Assembly (NCBI GenBank): GCA_009701885.1
Contig: WLJH01000004.1
Span: forward strand, 1-64,000
Direction of reading: 5' to 3'
DNA: 64,000 nucleotides
Source of the DNA: Actinomycetota bacterium
GTDB taxonomy: Bacteria > Actinomycetota > Actinomycetes > Propionibacteriales > Nocardioidaceae
Positions 52,027-60,999 of this stretch are shown here, in pieces. Position numbers and translations under genes: made by a program. Each line of letters opens with the position of its first letter. Position 1 is the first letter of the stretch. Under the pieces are notes generated by a model. That model had not been told where the DNA came from. It saw only the letters and a program-made list of their open reading frames with translations, and did not search any database.

Positions 52027-54141
52027 GTGGCGAGCGGTTTCCGTGGGGACGTCCAGGGGCTGCGCGCCGTCGCGGTCCTGGTCGTCATCGCCGCGCACGC
52101 CGGTGTCCCCCTCCTCCCCGGCGGCTTCGTCGGGGTCGACGTCTTCTTCGTCATCTCCGGCTTCCTGATCTCCGGGCTGCTCTACGCCGAGCTCCGCGAG
52201 GGCGGCACGGTGTCGCTGGTCGACTTCTGGAGCCGACGGGCCCGGCGCATCCTGCCGGCCGCCACGCTGGTGCTGGTCGTGACGGTGGTGATGTCGCTGT
52301 TCTGGACGACGCTCATCGACGCCCGCGACCTGCTGGACGAGGCGGTGTGGTCGGCGCTGTTCCTTGCCAACGTCCACGCAGCCCAGCAGGGCGTCTACTA
52401 CTTCGCCGCCGAGACCGGGCCCTCCCCGCTCCAGCACTACTGGTCGCTGGCGGTGGAGGAGCAGTTCTACCTCGTCTGGCCGTTGCTCCTGCTCGCGCTC
52501 GTCGCGGCCACCCGGGTCGTCACCCGGCGGGGCAAGCAGCAGCGGCTCCCCCGCCGCACCGTGCTGGTCGCGCTGGTCGTCGTCGCGGGCGCGTCCTTCG
52601 CGTGGTCGGTCCACACCACCGCGACCTCGCCGGCCGCGGCGTACTTCTCCACACCGGCGCGGGTGTGGGAGCTGGCCGTCGGCGCGATCACGGCACTGGT
52701 GGCGCCGCTCGTCGCGCCGCGACTGCCCCGGGCGGTGGGCTGGGTCCTCTCGGTCGGCGGCCTCGTCGCCGTCGCGGCGGCGGTCGTGGTGATCGACGAG
52801 GCCACGCCCTTCCCCGGGTACGCCGCAGCGCTGCCGGTCCTGGGCACCGCGGCCGTCCTGCTCGCCGGCTCCGGCACGGGCCTGCTCGCCGCACCCGTGC
52901 GGTGGCTCCTGGAGAACCCGGTCATGCGCCGCGTGGGCGACTGGTCCTACTCCCTCTACCTCTGGCACTGGCCGGCCCTCGTGCTGACCGAGCGCAACGC
53001 CGGTCGACCGCTCACCGCCGTTGAGACCGCCGTCGTCGTGCTGGTCGTCGTCAACCTGGCGGCCCTGACCTACCGGTTCGTCGAGCAGCCCTTCCGCACC
53101 GGTGCCCCGGCCCGCCGCCTGCGCTCGCGCCGCCGCCTGTCCCTGGCGCTCTACCCCGCCAGCCTGGCCGTGGTGGCCCTGGCGTGCGCGGGCAGCTGGT
53201 GGTGGACCGGCGTGCAGGGCGGCGAGCGCGGCGACAACCCCGCGATCGCGGCGGCCGCCGACGTCGCCGTCCTCGACGACCACGAGCGCACCGTGGCCCT
53301 GGTGCGGGCCTCCGTGGAGGCCGCCCGCAACCAGGTCGACGTCCCCAGCGACCTCACCCCGAACCTGCTCGACCTGCGCAGCTCGATCGCCGACGTCGGT
53401 GCCTGCGACTACGAGGACGACGACGTGCGGGCGCTCTGCCCGCGGGGCGACGTCGACGGCGACCGCACCCTGGTGCTGCTGGGCGACTCGCACGCCCGGG
53501 CCTGGATCCCCGCGCTGGACCGGATCGCCACCGACAACGGCTGGCGCGCCTACTACCTCGTCAAGCCCCAGTGCCCGGCCGCGCACGTGGTCGTCGCCCC
53601 GGTGCGCGAGGACGTCGTGTTCACCGCGTGCGAGGAGTTCCGTGCGTGGAGCACCGCGACGGTCGCGGGCCTCCGGCCGGACCTGGCGATCGTCGCCTCC
53701 TCCCCGCCGGTCAACGGAGTGTGGGTTGACGGCGAGCACCGCGAGTCCCTCGACGACGTCGCCGACGTGCTGGAGGAGGGCTACGACGCGCTCTTCGACG
53801 ACCTGCAGGACTCCGCCGACCGCACCGTCCTCATTCGCGACGTCCCCAAGGCCGGACACGACCCGGGCGACTGCCTGACCAGCTCGCGACCCAGCCTGCT
53901 GGACTGCATGTTCACCCCGGTCGAGCGCTCGACCCTGCTGGGCGACGTGGCGGTGAAGTCGGCCCTGCTGCACTCCGCCGACGTCGTCGACCCGACTCCC
54001 TGGCTCTGTTGGCAGGACCTCTGCCCCGTCGTCATCGGCGGGACGCTGTCCTACCGCGACACCGACCACCTCACCACCGAGTACGCCGCCGCCCTGGCCG
54101 GCGCCCTGGGTCGGGCCATCGGGCTGGACGAGGGCTCCTGA
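52027..54141 (+). CDS. Acyltransferase 3 / SGNH-domain membrane protein (OafA/YrhL-like)
   Basis: Predicted 704-residue protein. The N-terminal membrane domain (about residues 1-400, ten to eleven helices) starts FRGDVQGLRAVAVLVVIAAHAG, whose Arg/His are the acyl-transfer residues, and contains the FFVISGFLISGLL motif. The C-terminal extracytoplasmic SGNH domain (about 440-704) has GDSHARAW near 485 and a terminal DTDHLTTEYA. Such proteins O-acetylate cell-surface glycans or secondary metabolites. It is divergent from npdG across 101 bases. Acceptor unknown. Confidence 0.92.
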   Translation: MASGFRGDVQGLRAVAVLVVIAAHAGVPLLPGGFVGVDVFFVISGFLISGLLYAELREGGTVSLVDFWSRRARRILPAATLVLVVTVVMSLFWTTLIDARDLLDEAVWSALFLANVHAAQQGVYYFAAETGPSPLQHYWSLAVEEQFYLVWPLLLLALVAATRVVTRRGKQQRLPRRTVLVALVVVAGASFAWSVHTTATSPAAAYFSTPARVWELAVGAITALVAPLVAPRLPRAVGWVLSVGGLVAVAAAVVVIDEATPFPGYAAALPVLGTAAVLLAGSGTGLLAAPVRWLLENPVMRRVGDWSYSLYLWHWPALVLTERNAGRPLTAVETAVVVLVVVNLAALTYRFVEQPFRTGAPARRLRSRRRLSLALYPASLAVVALACAGSWWWTGVQGGERGDNPAIAAAADVAVLDDHERTVALVRASVEAARNQVDVPSDLTPNLLDLRSSIADVGACDYEDDDVRALCPRGDVDGDRTLVLLGDSHARAWIPALDRIATDNGWRAYYLVKPQCPAAHVVVAPVREDVVFTACEEFRAWSTATVAGLRPDLAIVASSPPVNGVWVDGEHRESLDDVADVLEEGYDALFDDLQDSADRTVLIRDVPKAGHDPGDCLTSSRPSLLDCMFTPVERSTLLGDVAVKSALLHSADVVDPTPWLCWQDLCPVVIGGTLSYRDTDHLTTEYAAALAGALGRAIGLDEGS

Positions 54142-54169
54142 GCCGCGTCGCACCCCTCCCCAGCGAACT

Positions 54170-54188
54170 GTGACACTGCTACTGTCAC
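54170..54188. promoter_or_regulatory. Inverted repeat over the -10 box of the LLM oxidoreductase gene
   Basis: GTGACA (54170-54175) and TGTCAC (54183-54188) are inverted around seven bases; TACTGT (54180-54185), a TAnnnT -10 box, lies within the right arm. A repressor of TetR type could bind here. The transcript would have a ~40-base leader with GGAGG before the ATG. Confidence 0.5.
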
Positions 54189-54231
54189 GGTCGATCCCGC
54201 ACCGTCCACCACCTGCACGGAGGTCCACCCG

Positions 54232-55269
54232 ATGAAGCTGTCGATGCCCCTGGTCTACGCCGGCAACCCGCGCGAGACCGCCGACCAGGTCGCGGGCCTG
54301 GAGAAGGCCGGCCTGGACATGATCTGGGTCGCCGAGCCCTACGGCTTCGACGCACCGACCCTCATGGGCTACCTCGCGGCCAAGACCGAGACCGTGCAGA
54401 TCGCGGCCGGCATCCTCAACGTCTACTCCCGCACCCCGGGCGCCCTGCTGCAGACCGCGGCGGGCCTGGACAACGTCTCCGGCGGCCGCGCGGTGCTCGG
54501 CCTCGGCGCCTCCGGCCCGCAGGTGATCGAGGGCTTCCACGGCATGGCCTACGACCGCCCGCTCACCCGCACCCGCGAGGTCATCGAGGTGCTGCGGATG
54601 GGGCTGCGCGGCGAGAAGCTGGACTTCCAGGGCAAGACCTTCTCCGTGCCGCTCCCCGAGGGCCAGGGACTGGGCCTGGGCAAGCCGCTGAAGCTGCTGA
54701 ACAAGCCCGAGCGCGCCGATGTCCCGATCTGGGTCGCGGCCCTCGGCGACAAGAACGTCGCGATGACCGCCGAGGTGGCCGACGGCTGGCTGCCGTTCCT
54801 CTACTACCCGGAGAAGGCCCAGGAGATCTGGGGCGAGCCGCTGGCTCGCGGTGCCGCCAAGCGCTCCGCCGACCTCGCGCCCCTGGAGATCTGCGCCGGC
54901 GGCATGGTCGCCATCGGCGAGGGCCCGGAGACCAAGGCCCTGCTGGACTTCATCCGCCCGATGTATGCGCTGTACGTCGGTGGCATGGGCGCGCGCGACA
55001 AGAACTTCTACAACCAGCTCGCCTGCGAGTACGGCTTCGAGAAGGAGGCCAAGGAGATCCAGGACCTCTACCTCTCGGGCAAGAAGAAGGAGGCCGAGGC
55101 GCTGGTGCCGATGGAGTGGCTCGAGGCCGGCAACCTGGTGGGCCCCGCCTCCTACGTCAAGGAGCGGATCGCGGCCTTCCGCGAGTCGGGCGTGACCAAC
55201 CTGTCCGTGACCCCGGCCAGCGACGACCCGGCCGCCACGATCGCCCAGGTCAAGGAGTGGGTCAGCTGA
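54232..55269 (+). CDS. LLM-class F420-dependent oxidoreductase
   Basis: Predicted 345-residue luciferase-like TIM-barrel enzyme using F420H2. AAGILNVYSRTPGALLQTAAGLDNVSGGRAVLGLGASGPQVIEGFHG is the family's cofactor-binding core, and PIWVAALGDKNVAMTAEVADGW the second strand region. It resembles the mycobacterial Rv3520c group. ATG with ACGGAGGT nine bases upstream. Substrate unknown; the operator-like repeat in its promoter suggests induction. It overlaps the convergent membrane gene by 8 bases. Confidence 0.9.
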   Translation: MKLSMPLVYAGNPRETADQVAGLEKAGLDMIWVAEPYGFDAPTLMGYLAAKTETVQIAAGILNVYSRTPGALLQTAAGLDNVSGGRAVLGLGASGPQVIEGFHGMAYDRPLTRTREVIEVLRMGLRGEKLDFQGKTFSVPLPEGQGLGLGKPLKLLNKPERADVPIWVAALGDKNVAMTAEVADGWLPFLYYPEKAQEIWGEPLARGAAKRSADLAPLEICAGGMVAIGEGPETKALLDFIRPMYALYVGGMGARDKNFYNQLACEYGFEKEAKEIQDLYLSGKKKEAEALVPMEWLEAGNLVGPASYVKERIAAFRESGVTNLSVTPASDDPAATIAQVKEWVS

Positions 55270-55642
55270 CCCGCTGCGGGGCCGTCGCCTCCGCGCGGGG
55301 CGACGGCATCCGCATCTGGGAGTGGACCGCCGGCGCGACCGCCTGCTCGGCCTGCAGCTCGGGCTGCGGCTCGGCCGGCTGCTCGACCGGTTCCTGCTCC
55401 GGCGTACGACGCCCGGGCAGCGCCGCGCGTGCCCGCTGCACCAGCGACCAGAGACCGCTGAGCAGCACCAGCCACGCCGCGATCCCGAGCAGGTAGGCCG
55501 GGACCACCAGCAGCGGGTGCACGCTCCAGGCCCAGACCAGGCCGACAGGGATGGGTCCGAGCACCACGAGAGCGGCGAGCAGGATCAGGACGGCTCGGCG
55601 CAGGCGCGCCCCGCGCCCCTGACGCTGTGCGGTGTCGGTCAT
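55262..55642 (-). CDS. Small two-helix membrane protein with Glu/Pro-rich tail
   Basis: Predicted 126-residue protein: a basic start (MTDTAQRQGRGARLRR), two hydrophobic segments (about 17-40 and 45-66) and a tail rich in Glu, Pro and Gln (about 80-126). ATG 55642 is preceded by GGGGCCAGAAG. The gene overlaps the LLM oxidoreductase 3' end by 8 bases. No named family; coding is supported mainly by the clean two-helix topology. Confidence 0.55.
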   Translation of the reverse strand: MTDTAQRQGRGARLRRAVLILLAALVVLGPIPVGLVWAWSVHPLLVVPAYLLGIAAWLVLLSGLWSLVQRARAALPGRRTPEQEPVEQPAEPQPELQAEQAVAPAVHSQMRMPSPRAEATAPQRVS

Positions 55643-55873
55643 CTTCTGGCCCCATGTGTTCGTGTCCCGCTGCCGGGAGAGGTGCTCACGGTGCCAAACG
55701 AACGCGCGAAGGTAAAGACACGGTCCCGCTGTCCGGTACGGACCTCCAGACCAGAGTGGACAGCGGCTCCCCGGAGTGGTCCACCGCCGACGCGGCCCCG
55801 CGCGGGGTTGAGCAGGTGTCTTGGTCGCCGGGCGGTGCGCCTGGTGCTGTGGTTGCGTCGTTAGCCTGTGCCG
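55643..55873 (+). promoter_or_regulatory. fbiC upstream region with -10 box
   Basis: This 231-base divergent gap carries TAGCCT (55862-55867), a -10 box six bases before the fbiC ATG, implying a leaderless mRNA. Nothing else recognisable; the A/T-richer GGTAAAGACACGG at 55711-55723 could hold the promoter of the small membrane gene. Confidence 0.45.
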
Positions 55874-58399
55874 ATGGACGCGCAGCCCACCCCGCACCAG
55901 GTACGCCGGGCCCTGGCCCGGGCCGAGCGGGGCGCCCGGCTCGACGAGGCCGAGGCCACGGCGCTGCTCGCCGCCACCGGCCCCGACCTCGACCGCCTCT
56001 GCGCGGCCGCGGCCCGCGTCCGCGACGCCGGCCTGGTCGCGGCCGGTCGCCCCGCGACGGTGACCTACTCCCCCAAGGTCTTCATCCCCGTGACCCGGCT
56101 GTGCCGGGACCGGTGCCACTACTGCACCTTCGTCGAGACCCCCGCGCAGGCCGCCCGGGAGGGCCGCGCCCCCTACCTCTCCCCCGACGAGATCCTGGCC
56201 ATCGCCTCCCAGGGCGCGGCCATGGGCTGCCTCGAGGCGCTCTTCACCCTCGGCGACCGGCCCGAGGACCGCTGGCCCGAGGCCCAGGCCTGGCTCGACG
56301 AGCAGGGCTACGACTCGACCCTGGCCTACGTCCGGGCGATGGCCGTGCGGGTGCTGGAGGAGACCGGGCTGCTGCCGCACCTCAACCCCGGCGTCATGTC
56401 GTGGGAGGAGATGAACCGGCTCAAGCCCGTCTCCCCCTCCATGGGGATGATGCTCGAGACGACCTCACGCCGGCTCTTCGAGGAGAAGGGGCAGCCTCAC
56501 TTCGGCTCCCCCGACAAGGACCCGGAGGTCCGGCTGCGGGTGCTCGAGGACGCCGGTCGACTCTCCATCCCCTTCACCACCGGTCTGCTCGTCGGCATCG
56601 GGGAGACCCTGGCCGAGCGCGCCGAGACGATCTTCGCGCTGCGCGCGACCCTGACCGCCTACGGCGCCGTCCAGGAGGTCATCGTCCAGAACTTCCGCGC
56701 CAAGCCCGACACCGCGATGCGCCACACCGACGACCTCGAGCTCGAGGAGTACCGCGCCGCGATCGCCGTCACGCGGCTCGTCCTGGGTCCCCGGGCCCGC
56801 GTGCAGGCGCCGCCCAACCTGGTCGACCTCGAGGAGTGCCGCACCCTGCTCGAGGCCGGCGTCGACGACTGGGGCGGGGTGTCGCCGCTGACCCCCGACC
56901 ACGTCAACCCCGAGCGACCGTGGCCCTCGCTGGAGCGGCTGCGCGCAGTGACCGCCGAGTGCGGCTTCGAGCTGGCCGCGCGGCTCACGGTCCACCCCGA
57001 GCACGTCCGGGCCTCGCTGGCCGGCGACGCCGCCTGGATCGACCCGCGCGTGCGCGGCCACGTCGCGGCGCTGGCCACGCCCGAGGGGCTCGCGCGCCCC
57101 GGCGTACGGCCCGTGGGGCTGCCGTGGCAGGAGCCCGACGGCGGCCAGGAGTCGGCAGGTCGCACCGACCTGTTCGCCGCGGTCGACACCGAGGGGCGCT
57201 CGGCCGACCGACGCTCGGACTTCGCCGAGGTGTACGGCGACTGGGAGACCGTCGGCGCGGCCGCTGCGCGCACGGGTGCTCCCGCGGTGCTGCACAGCGA
57301 GGGACGAGACGCGCTCGCTGCGGCCGAGGCCGACCCCGGGGGGCTCTCGGACGAGCACGCGCTGACCCTCATGACCGCCGAGGGTCCGCTGCTGGAGCAG
57401 GTCTGCCGGCTGGCCGACGACCTGCGCCGCGAGGTCGTCGGCGACGACGTCACCTACGTCGTCAACCGGAACATCAACTTCACCAACGTCTGCTACGTCG
57501 GCTGCCGCTTCTGCGCCTTCGCGCAGCGCAAGACCGACGCCGACGCCTACTCCCTGTCGGTCGACGAGGTCGCCGACCGGGCCGCGGAGGCCTGGGACCT
57601 GGGTGCGACCGAGGTCTGCATGCAGGGCGGCATCGACCCGGACCTCCCGGCGTCGGCGTACTTCGACCTGGCCGCGGCGGTGAAGCGGCGGGTGCCCGAC
57701 ATGCACGTGCACGCCTTCTCCCCGATGGAGGTCGTGAACGGCACCGCCCGCACCGGGCTCTCGGTCGAGGACTTCCTCATCAAGGCCCGTGAGTCCGGGC
57801 TCGGGTCGCTGCCCGGCACCGCCGCCGAGATCCTCGACGACGAGGTGCGCTGGGTGCTGACCAAGGGCAAGCTGCCGGCGCGCACCTGGATCGACATCGT
57901 CTCCACCGCGCACCGGGTCGGGCTGCCGACCACCTCGACGATGATGTTCGGCCACGTCGACAACCCGCGGCACTGGGTCGGGCACCTGCGGGTCCTCTCC
58001 CGGATGCAGGACCAGGCCCTCGAGCACGGGGCCGCCCGGTTCACCGAGTTCGTGCCGCTGCCCTTCGTGCACACCTCGGCGCCGATCTACCTCGCCGGTG
58101 TCGCCCGCCCCGGCCCGACGCTGCGCGACAACCTGGCGGTGCACGCGATGGCACGGATCCTGCTGCACGGGCGGATCGACAACATCCAGACCTCGTGGGT
58201 CAAGCTCGGCGTCGAGGGCACCCGCGCGATGCTGCGCGCCGGGGCCAACGACCTCGGGGGCACGCTGATGGAGGAGACCATCTCCCGGATGGCCGGCTCC
58301 GAGCACGGCTCGGCCAAGACCGTCGAGGAGCTGGTCGAGATCGGTGCCGGCATCGGCCGCCCGGTCCGCGAGCGCACCACGTTGTACGGCGCTCGCTGA
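55874..58399 (+). CDS. fbiC: FO synthase (bifunctional FbiC)
   Basis: Predicted 841-residue bifunctional radical SAM enzyme that makes FO, the deazaflavin part of coenzyme F420, from tyrosine and a flavin-pathway intermediate. The N-terminal CofG-like half has CRDRCHYC (Cys 77, 81, 84); the C-terminal CofH-like half has CYVGCRFC (Cys 540, 544, 547). Both [4Fe-4S] sites are intact. ATG 55874 is preferred over the GTG two codons earlier because a -10 box lies exactly six bases before it. A tandem repeat array starts 1 base after the stop. Confidence 0.97.
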   Translation: MDAQPTPHQVRRALARAERGARLDEAEATALLAATGPDLDRLCAAAARVRDAGLVAAGRPATVTYSPKVFIPVTRLCRDRCHYCTFVETPAQAAREGRAPYLSPDEILAIASQGAAMGCLEALFTLGDRPEDRWPEAQAWLDEQGYDSTLAYVRAMAVRVLEETGLLPHLNPGVMSWEEMNRLKPVSPSMGMMLETTSRRLFEEKGQPHFGSPDKDPEVRLRVLEDAGRLSIPFTTGLLVGIGETLAERAETIFALRATLTAYGAVQEVIVQNFRAKPDTAMRHTDDLELEEYRAAIAVTRLVLGPRARVQAPPNLVDLEECRTLLEAGVDDWGGVSPLTPDHVNPERPWPSLERLRAVTAECGFELAARLTVHPEHVRASLAGDAAWIDPRVRGHVAALATPEGLARPGVRPVGLPWQEPDGGQESAGRTDLFAAVDTEGRSADRRSDFAEVYGDWETVGAAAARTGAPAVLHSEGRDALAAAEADPGGLSDEHALTLMTAEGPLLEQVCRLADDLRREVVGDDVTYVVNRNINFTNVCYVGCRFCAFAQRKTDADAYSLSVDEVADRAAEAWDLGATEVCMQGGIDPDLPASAYFDLAAAVKRRVPDMHVHAFSPMEVVNGTARTGLSVEDFLIKARESGLGSLPGTAAEILDDEVRWVLTKGKLPARTWIDIVSTAHRVGLPTTSTMMFGHVDNPRHWVGHLRVLSRMQDQALEHGAARFTEFVPLPFVHTSAPIYLAGVARPGPTLRDNLAVHAMARILLHGRIDNIQTSWVKLGVEGTRAMLRAGANDLGGTLMEETISRMAGSEHGSAKTVEELVEIGAGIGRPVRERTTLYGAR

Positions 58400-58400
58400 C

Positions 58401-58574
58401 CCCGCCGACCAGTCAGGTCCTCGGGGCCGACCAGTCAGGTCCTCGGGGCCGACCAGTCAGGTCCTCGGGGCGCCGGTTGCGGACGCGCTCGAGGCGCCAG
58501 TCCGACGAGCGGACTGACGCCTCGAGCCCGAGAAACGTGACCGGTCGGCTGCAAGGAGCTGACCGGTCGGCGGT
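58401..58574. repeat. 22-bp-phased motif arrays C between fbiC and the xylH remnant
   Basis: Left side: three perfect 22-bp tandem units (58405-58426, 58427-58448, 58449-58470), each holding the complement of the motif (CCGACCAGTCA), begin right after the fbiC stop. Right side: TGACCGGTCGGC at 58538 and TGACCGGTCGGCGGT at 58560, 22 bases apart, preceded by a degenerate TGACGCCTCGAG at 58515. The last ends 2 bases from the stop of the minus-strand xylH remnant. The two sides are inverted relative to each other, as in locus A. Confidence 0.8.
58487..58527. terminator. Long hairpin between the two array halves
   Basis: 58487-58504 pairs with 58510-58527 (17 of 18 pairs; arms start GCTCGAGGCG) around a 5-base loop. 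It lies 88 bases after the fbiC stop and can terminate transcription from either side. Confidence 0.75.
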
Positions 58575-58576
58575 CG

Positions 58577-59249
58577 CTAGCCCCGCCCGGAGGACGACCT
58601 CGCCTTGCGCGACACCGAGTCGATGGCCACCGCGAGCAGCAGCACGAGGCCGGTGACGATGAAGCGGACCGAGGAGTCCACGTTCATCAGGTTCAGCCCG
58701 GACTGGATCGACTGCAGGACCACGATGCCCAGCAGGGCCGCCCACGCCGAGCCCCGGCCGCCGAAGAGGCTGGTGCCGCCGATGACGGCTGCCGCGATGG
58801 CGGTGAGGTTGGTGTCGGTGGTGCCCGAGCTCTGCGAGACCGAGGTCAGCTGGCCGGCGATGAGGATGCCGCCCAGGGCTGCGAAGGTCGAGCAGAGCGC
58901 GAAGACCGAGACGTAGATGCCGCGCACGTTGATGCCCGAGCGGCGCGCCGCCTCCTCGTTGCCGCCGACGGCGAAGACGTGCCGTCCCCAGCGCGTGCGG
59001 CGCAGCGCCAGGTCCATCACGACGACGAGCGCGGCGAAGAGGACGAAGAGGTAGCCCCAGCCCCGGTCGATGCCGAGGTAGTAGGTCAACCAGCCCAGCC
59101 CGACCAGCAGCAGCCCGGCCTTGACCAGGACCACGGTGAGCGACGGCGGGGTCAGCCCCGCGGCCCGCCGGCGGCGGGTCGTGAGCAGGTTGACCGCGAC
59201 GTACGCCGCCACGACCAGCGCGAGCAGCGCGTAGGCCCCGGTGCGCCGC
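58577..59249 (-). pseudogene. Truncated sugar ABC permease (XylH-like C-terminal part)
   Basis: About 220 residues match the C-terminal half of XylH-type permeases: TRRRRAAGL, then GRHVFAVGGNEEAARRSGINV (coupling loop), LAAVGGILIAGQL-like helix, IAAAVIGGTSLFGGRGSAWAALLGIVVLQSIQSGLNLMN and the final helix. A full XylH has about 400 residues, so the first five or so helices are missing. No ATPase or binding-protein gene is nearby. The frame continues rightward to 59335 into Ser/Arg-rich sequence unlike a permease, so the homology stops near 59249. Non-functional remnant. Confidence 0.75.
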
Positions 59250-59252
59250 AGC

Positions 59253-59330
59253 GCGCACGGCGGTCGCGCGAGCCTCCTCGGGGCGCTGCTGCTGGCCGCC
59301 GAGTCCACCGACCTGCTCGCCCAGCACTGA
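59253..59330 (+). pseudogene. C-terminal remnant of a ROK-type regulator or sugar kinase
   Basis: In this frame the sequence encodes about 25 residues ending at a TGA (59328-59330): AHGGRASLLGALLLAAEST... This wording resembles the extreme C terminus of ROK-family regulators (a G-RA-LLGAL-LA-E pattern). It faces the xylH remnant so that both 3' ends survive and both 5' ends are lost. The identification rests on a short stretch and could be chance. Confidence 0.4.
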
Positions 59331-59411
59331 CCCACACCGAGAGACGTCTCACCCGGCAGCCCCCCTGACAGGGTGGGTCGAGCCGTCCCGCCCTCTGCCT
59401 ACGGTGGCGCC

Positions 59412-59897
59412 ATGAGCCAGAGCGAGCCCAGCGACCTCGACCCCACGACCGCCGCGGAGTCCTACCACGACTACAGCGTCGACGACGAGGACCAGCCCGT
59501 CGGCCTCGACAATCTCACCGACGTCGAGGGCGACGTGGAGGACGAGCTGGACCGCGGGTACTCCCCGCCGGAGAAGTACTCCCCCGCCCAGGGCTTCGGC
59601 AACACGCCGTACGAGGAGGCCGTCGGGGAGTCCCTGGACCAGCGGATCGCCCAGGAGGAGCCCGAGCCGGACCCCTACGTCGAGGCGGCCCAGCGCGAGG
59701 CGGCCGAGGCCCTCGACGACGGCGAGGTCGGCGCCGAGCGTGCCGGTTGCCTGGTCGATCCCGACATGGGCTCGGGCGAGGACCTGGAGAAGGACCTCGT
59801 GGGCACCGACGTCGGCATCGACGGCGCCGCCGCGTCCGCCGAGGAGGCGGCCGTGCACGTGGTCTCCGACGACCCGGACCCGAGCCCTCTCGACTGA
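59412..59897 (+). CDS. DUF5709 protein
   Basis: Predicted 161-residue, very acidic soluble protein without membrane segments. YHDYSVDDEDQPVGLDNL and DRGYSPPEKYSPAQGFGNTPYEEAVGESLDQRIAQEEPEP are characteristic of the actinobacterial DUF5709 family, and DPDMGSGEDLEKDLVGTDVGIDG ends the domain. TACGGT at 59400-59405 lies exactly six bases before the ATG, so the mRNA is probably leaderless. Function unknown. Confidence 0.85.
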   Translation: MSQSEPSDLDPTTAAESYHDYSVDDEDQPVGLDNLTDVEGDVEDELDRGYSPPEKYSPAQGFGNTPYEEAVGESLDQRIAQEEPEPDPYVEAAQREAAEALDDGEVGAERAGCLVDPDMGSGEDLEKDLVGTDVGIDGAAASAEEAAVHVVSDDPDPSPLD

Positions 59898-59922
59898 TCC
59901 CCTCCCCCGCCGCACGACCTCC

Positions 59923-59956
59923 CGCGCGCCCCTAGAACGCGTTCTAGGGGCGCGCG
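59923..59956. promoter_or_regulatory. 34-bp perfect palindrome with KstR-like core
   Basis: 59923-59956 is a perfect inverted repeat centred on ACGCGT. Its core TAGAACGCGTTCTA fits TnnAACnnGTTnnA, the motif described for the TetR-family sterol-catabolism repressor KstR. TAGTCT (59957-59962) directly abuts it and is a -10 box six bases before the GTG of the next gene, so the palindrome occupies the -35/-10 spacer: a repressor position. It could also end transcription of the DUF5709 gene 26 bases upstream. Confidence 0.7.
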
Positions 59957-59968
59957 TAGTCTGCGCCC

Positions 59969-60862
59969 GTGCGCTTCTCGATCAGCACCGCCTACCTGCC
60001 CCTGACCGAGCTCCCCGCCCTCGCGGCGGCTGCCGACCGGCTGGGGTACGACGCCATGGCCGTCCCCGACCACGTGGTGGACCTCGAGACACTCCAGACG
60101 CCGTACCCCTACACCCGTGACGGCGCCCGGCGCTGGGACCACGACGCCGCCTGGCCGGATCCCTGGGTGCTGGTCGGGGCGCTCGCAGCCGTGACGACCC
60201 GGCTGCGCTTCTTCACCTCGGTCTACGTGCCGGCGCTGCGCAACCCCTTCCAGGTGGCGAAGTCCGTCGGGACCGCGGCGGTGCTCTCGGGCAACCGGGT
60301 GGCCCTGGGCATCGGCATCGGCTGGTGCCGCGAGGAGTTCGAGCTCCTGGGGCAGGACTTCTCCACCCGCGGCAAGCGGACCGACGAGGCCCTGGCGCTG
60401 ATGGAGCAGCTGTGGCAGCCCGGTTGGACGGAGTTCGAGGGCACCCACTACGCGGCGCCGCGGCTGGTCATGGAGCCGACCCCCACCGCACGCATCCCGG
60501 TGTACGTCGGCGGGCTGAGCGAGGTCGCGATGCGCCGCGCCGCGCGGCACGACGGCTGGGTCGGGGACCTCTACACGGTCGAGGAGGCCGCCGGGCACGC
60601 CGCGACCCTGGCCCGGATGCGCGAGGAGGCCGGCAACGAGCGCGACTTCTCCTTCATCACCGCGCTCACCGACGCCTTCCTGCCCGAGCAGTTCGCGGCC
60701 GCGGAGGAGCGCGGGGTGACCGACGTGATGACCATGCCGTGGGCCTACTACCACGGCCTCGACGTGGGCCTGGAGCAGAAGCTCGACGGGATGGAGCGCT
60801 TCGCCGCCGACGTGCTGCGCCCGCTGGGCATCGCGCCCGGCACGACGACCCCGGAAATGTAG
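59969..60862 (+). CDS. LLM-class F420-dependent oxidoreductase
   Basis: Predicted 297-residue luciferase-like enzyme. RLRFFTSVYVPALRNPFQVAKSVGTAAVLSGNRVALGIGIGWCREEFELLGQDFSTRGKRTDEALALMEQLW is the core of the TIGR03619-like F420 group, with PVYVGGLSEVAMRRAARHDGWV following. The GTG start coincides with the expected transcription start (leaderless). The KstR-like palindrome in its promoter suggests control by a TetR repressor responding to steroid- or lipid-type CoA thioesters. A perfect hairpin follows its stop. Substrate unknown. Confidence 0.9.
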   Translation: MRFSISTAYLPLTELPALAAAADRLGYDAMAVPDHVVDLETLQTPYPYTRDGARRWDHDAAWPDPWVLVGALAAVTTRLRFFTSVYVPALRNPFQVAKSVGTAAVLSGNRVALGIGIGWCREEFELLGQDFSTRGKRTDEALALMEQLWQPGWTEFEGTHYAAPRLVMEPTPTARIPVYVGGLSEVAMRRAARHDGWVGDLYTVEEAAGHAATLARMREEAGNERDFSFITALTDAFLPEQFAAAEERGVTDVMTMPWAYYHGLDVGLEQKLDGMERFAADVLRPLGIAPGTTTPEM

Positions 60863-60863
60863 A

Positions 60864-60895
60864 GAACCGCTGGGGTCTCGGGTCCCCAGCGGTTC
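60864..60895 (+). terminator. Terminator after the LLM oxidoreductase gene
   Basis: GAACCGCTGGGG (60864-60875) pairs perfectly with 60884-60895 around an 8-base loop, 2 bases after the stop codon. Confidence 0.9.
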
Positions 60896-60999
60896 GAGGT
60901 CAACAGTAGGCGCCTGCCGGGCACCTGTCAGCAGAAACGTCGCGATCGCCCACCATCCGGGCGAACTGGTCCAGGCCACCGCGGCGCTACATTCACCCG

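Noticed and set aside
58405-58470. Possible CRISPR array
   Set aside because: The three 22-bp units are strictly tandem with no spacers, and no cas genes are nearby.
59250-59335. Functional short permease starting at 59335
   Set aside because: The N-terminal ~28 residues are Ser/Arg/Pro-rich and overlap the presumed ROK tail on the other strand; half of the transmembrane domain is missing.
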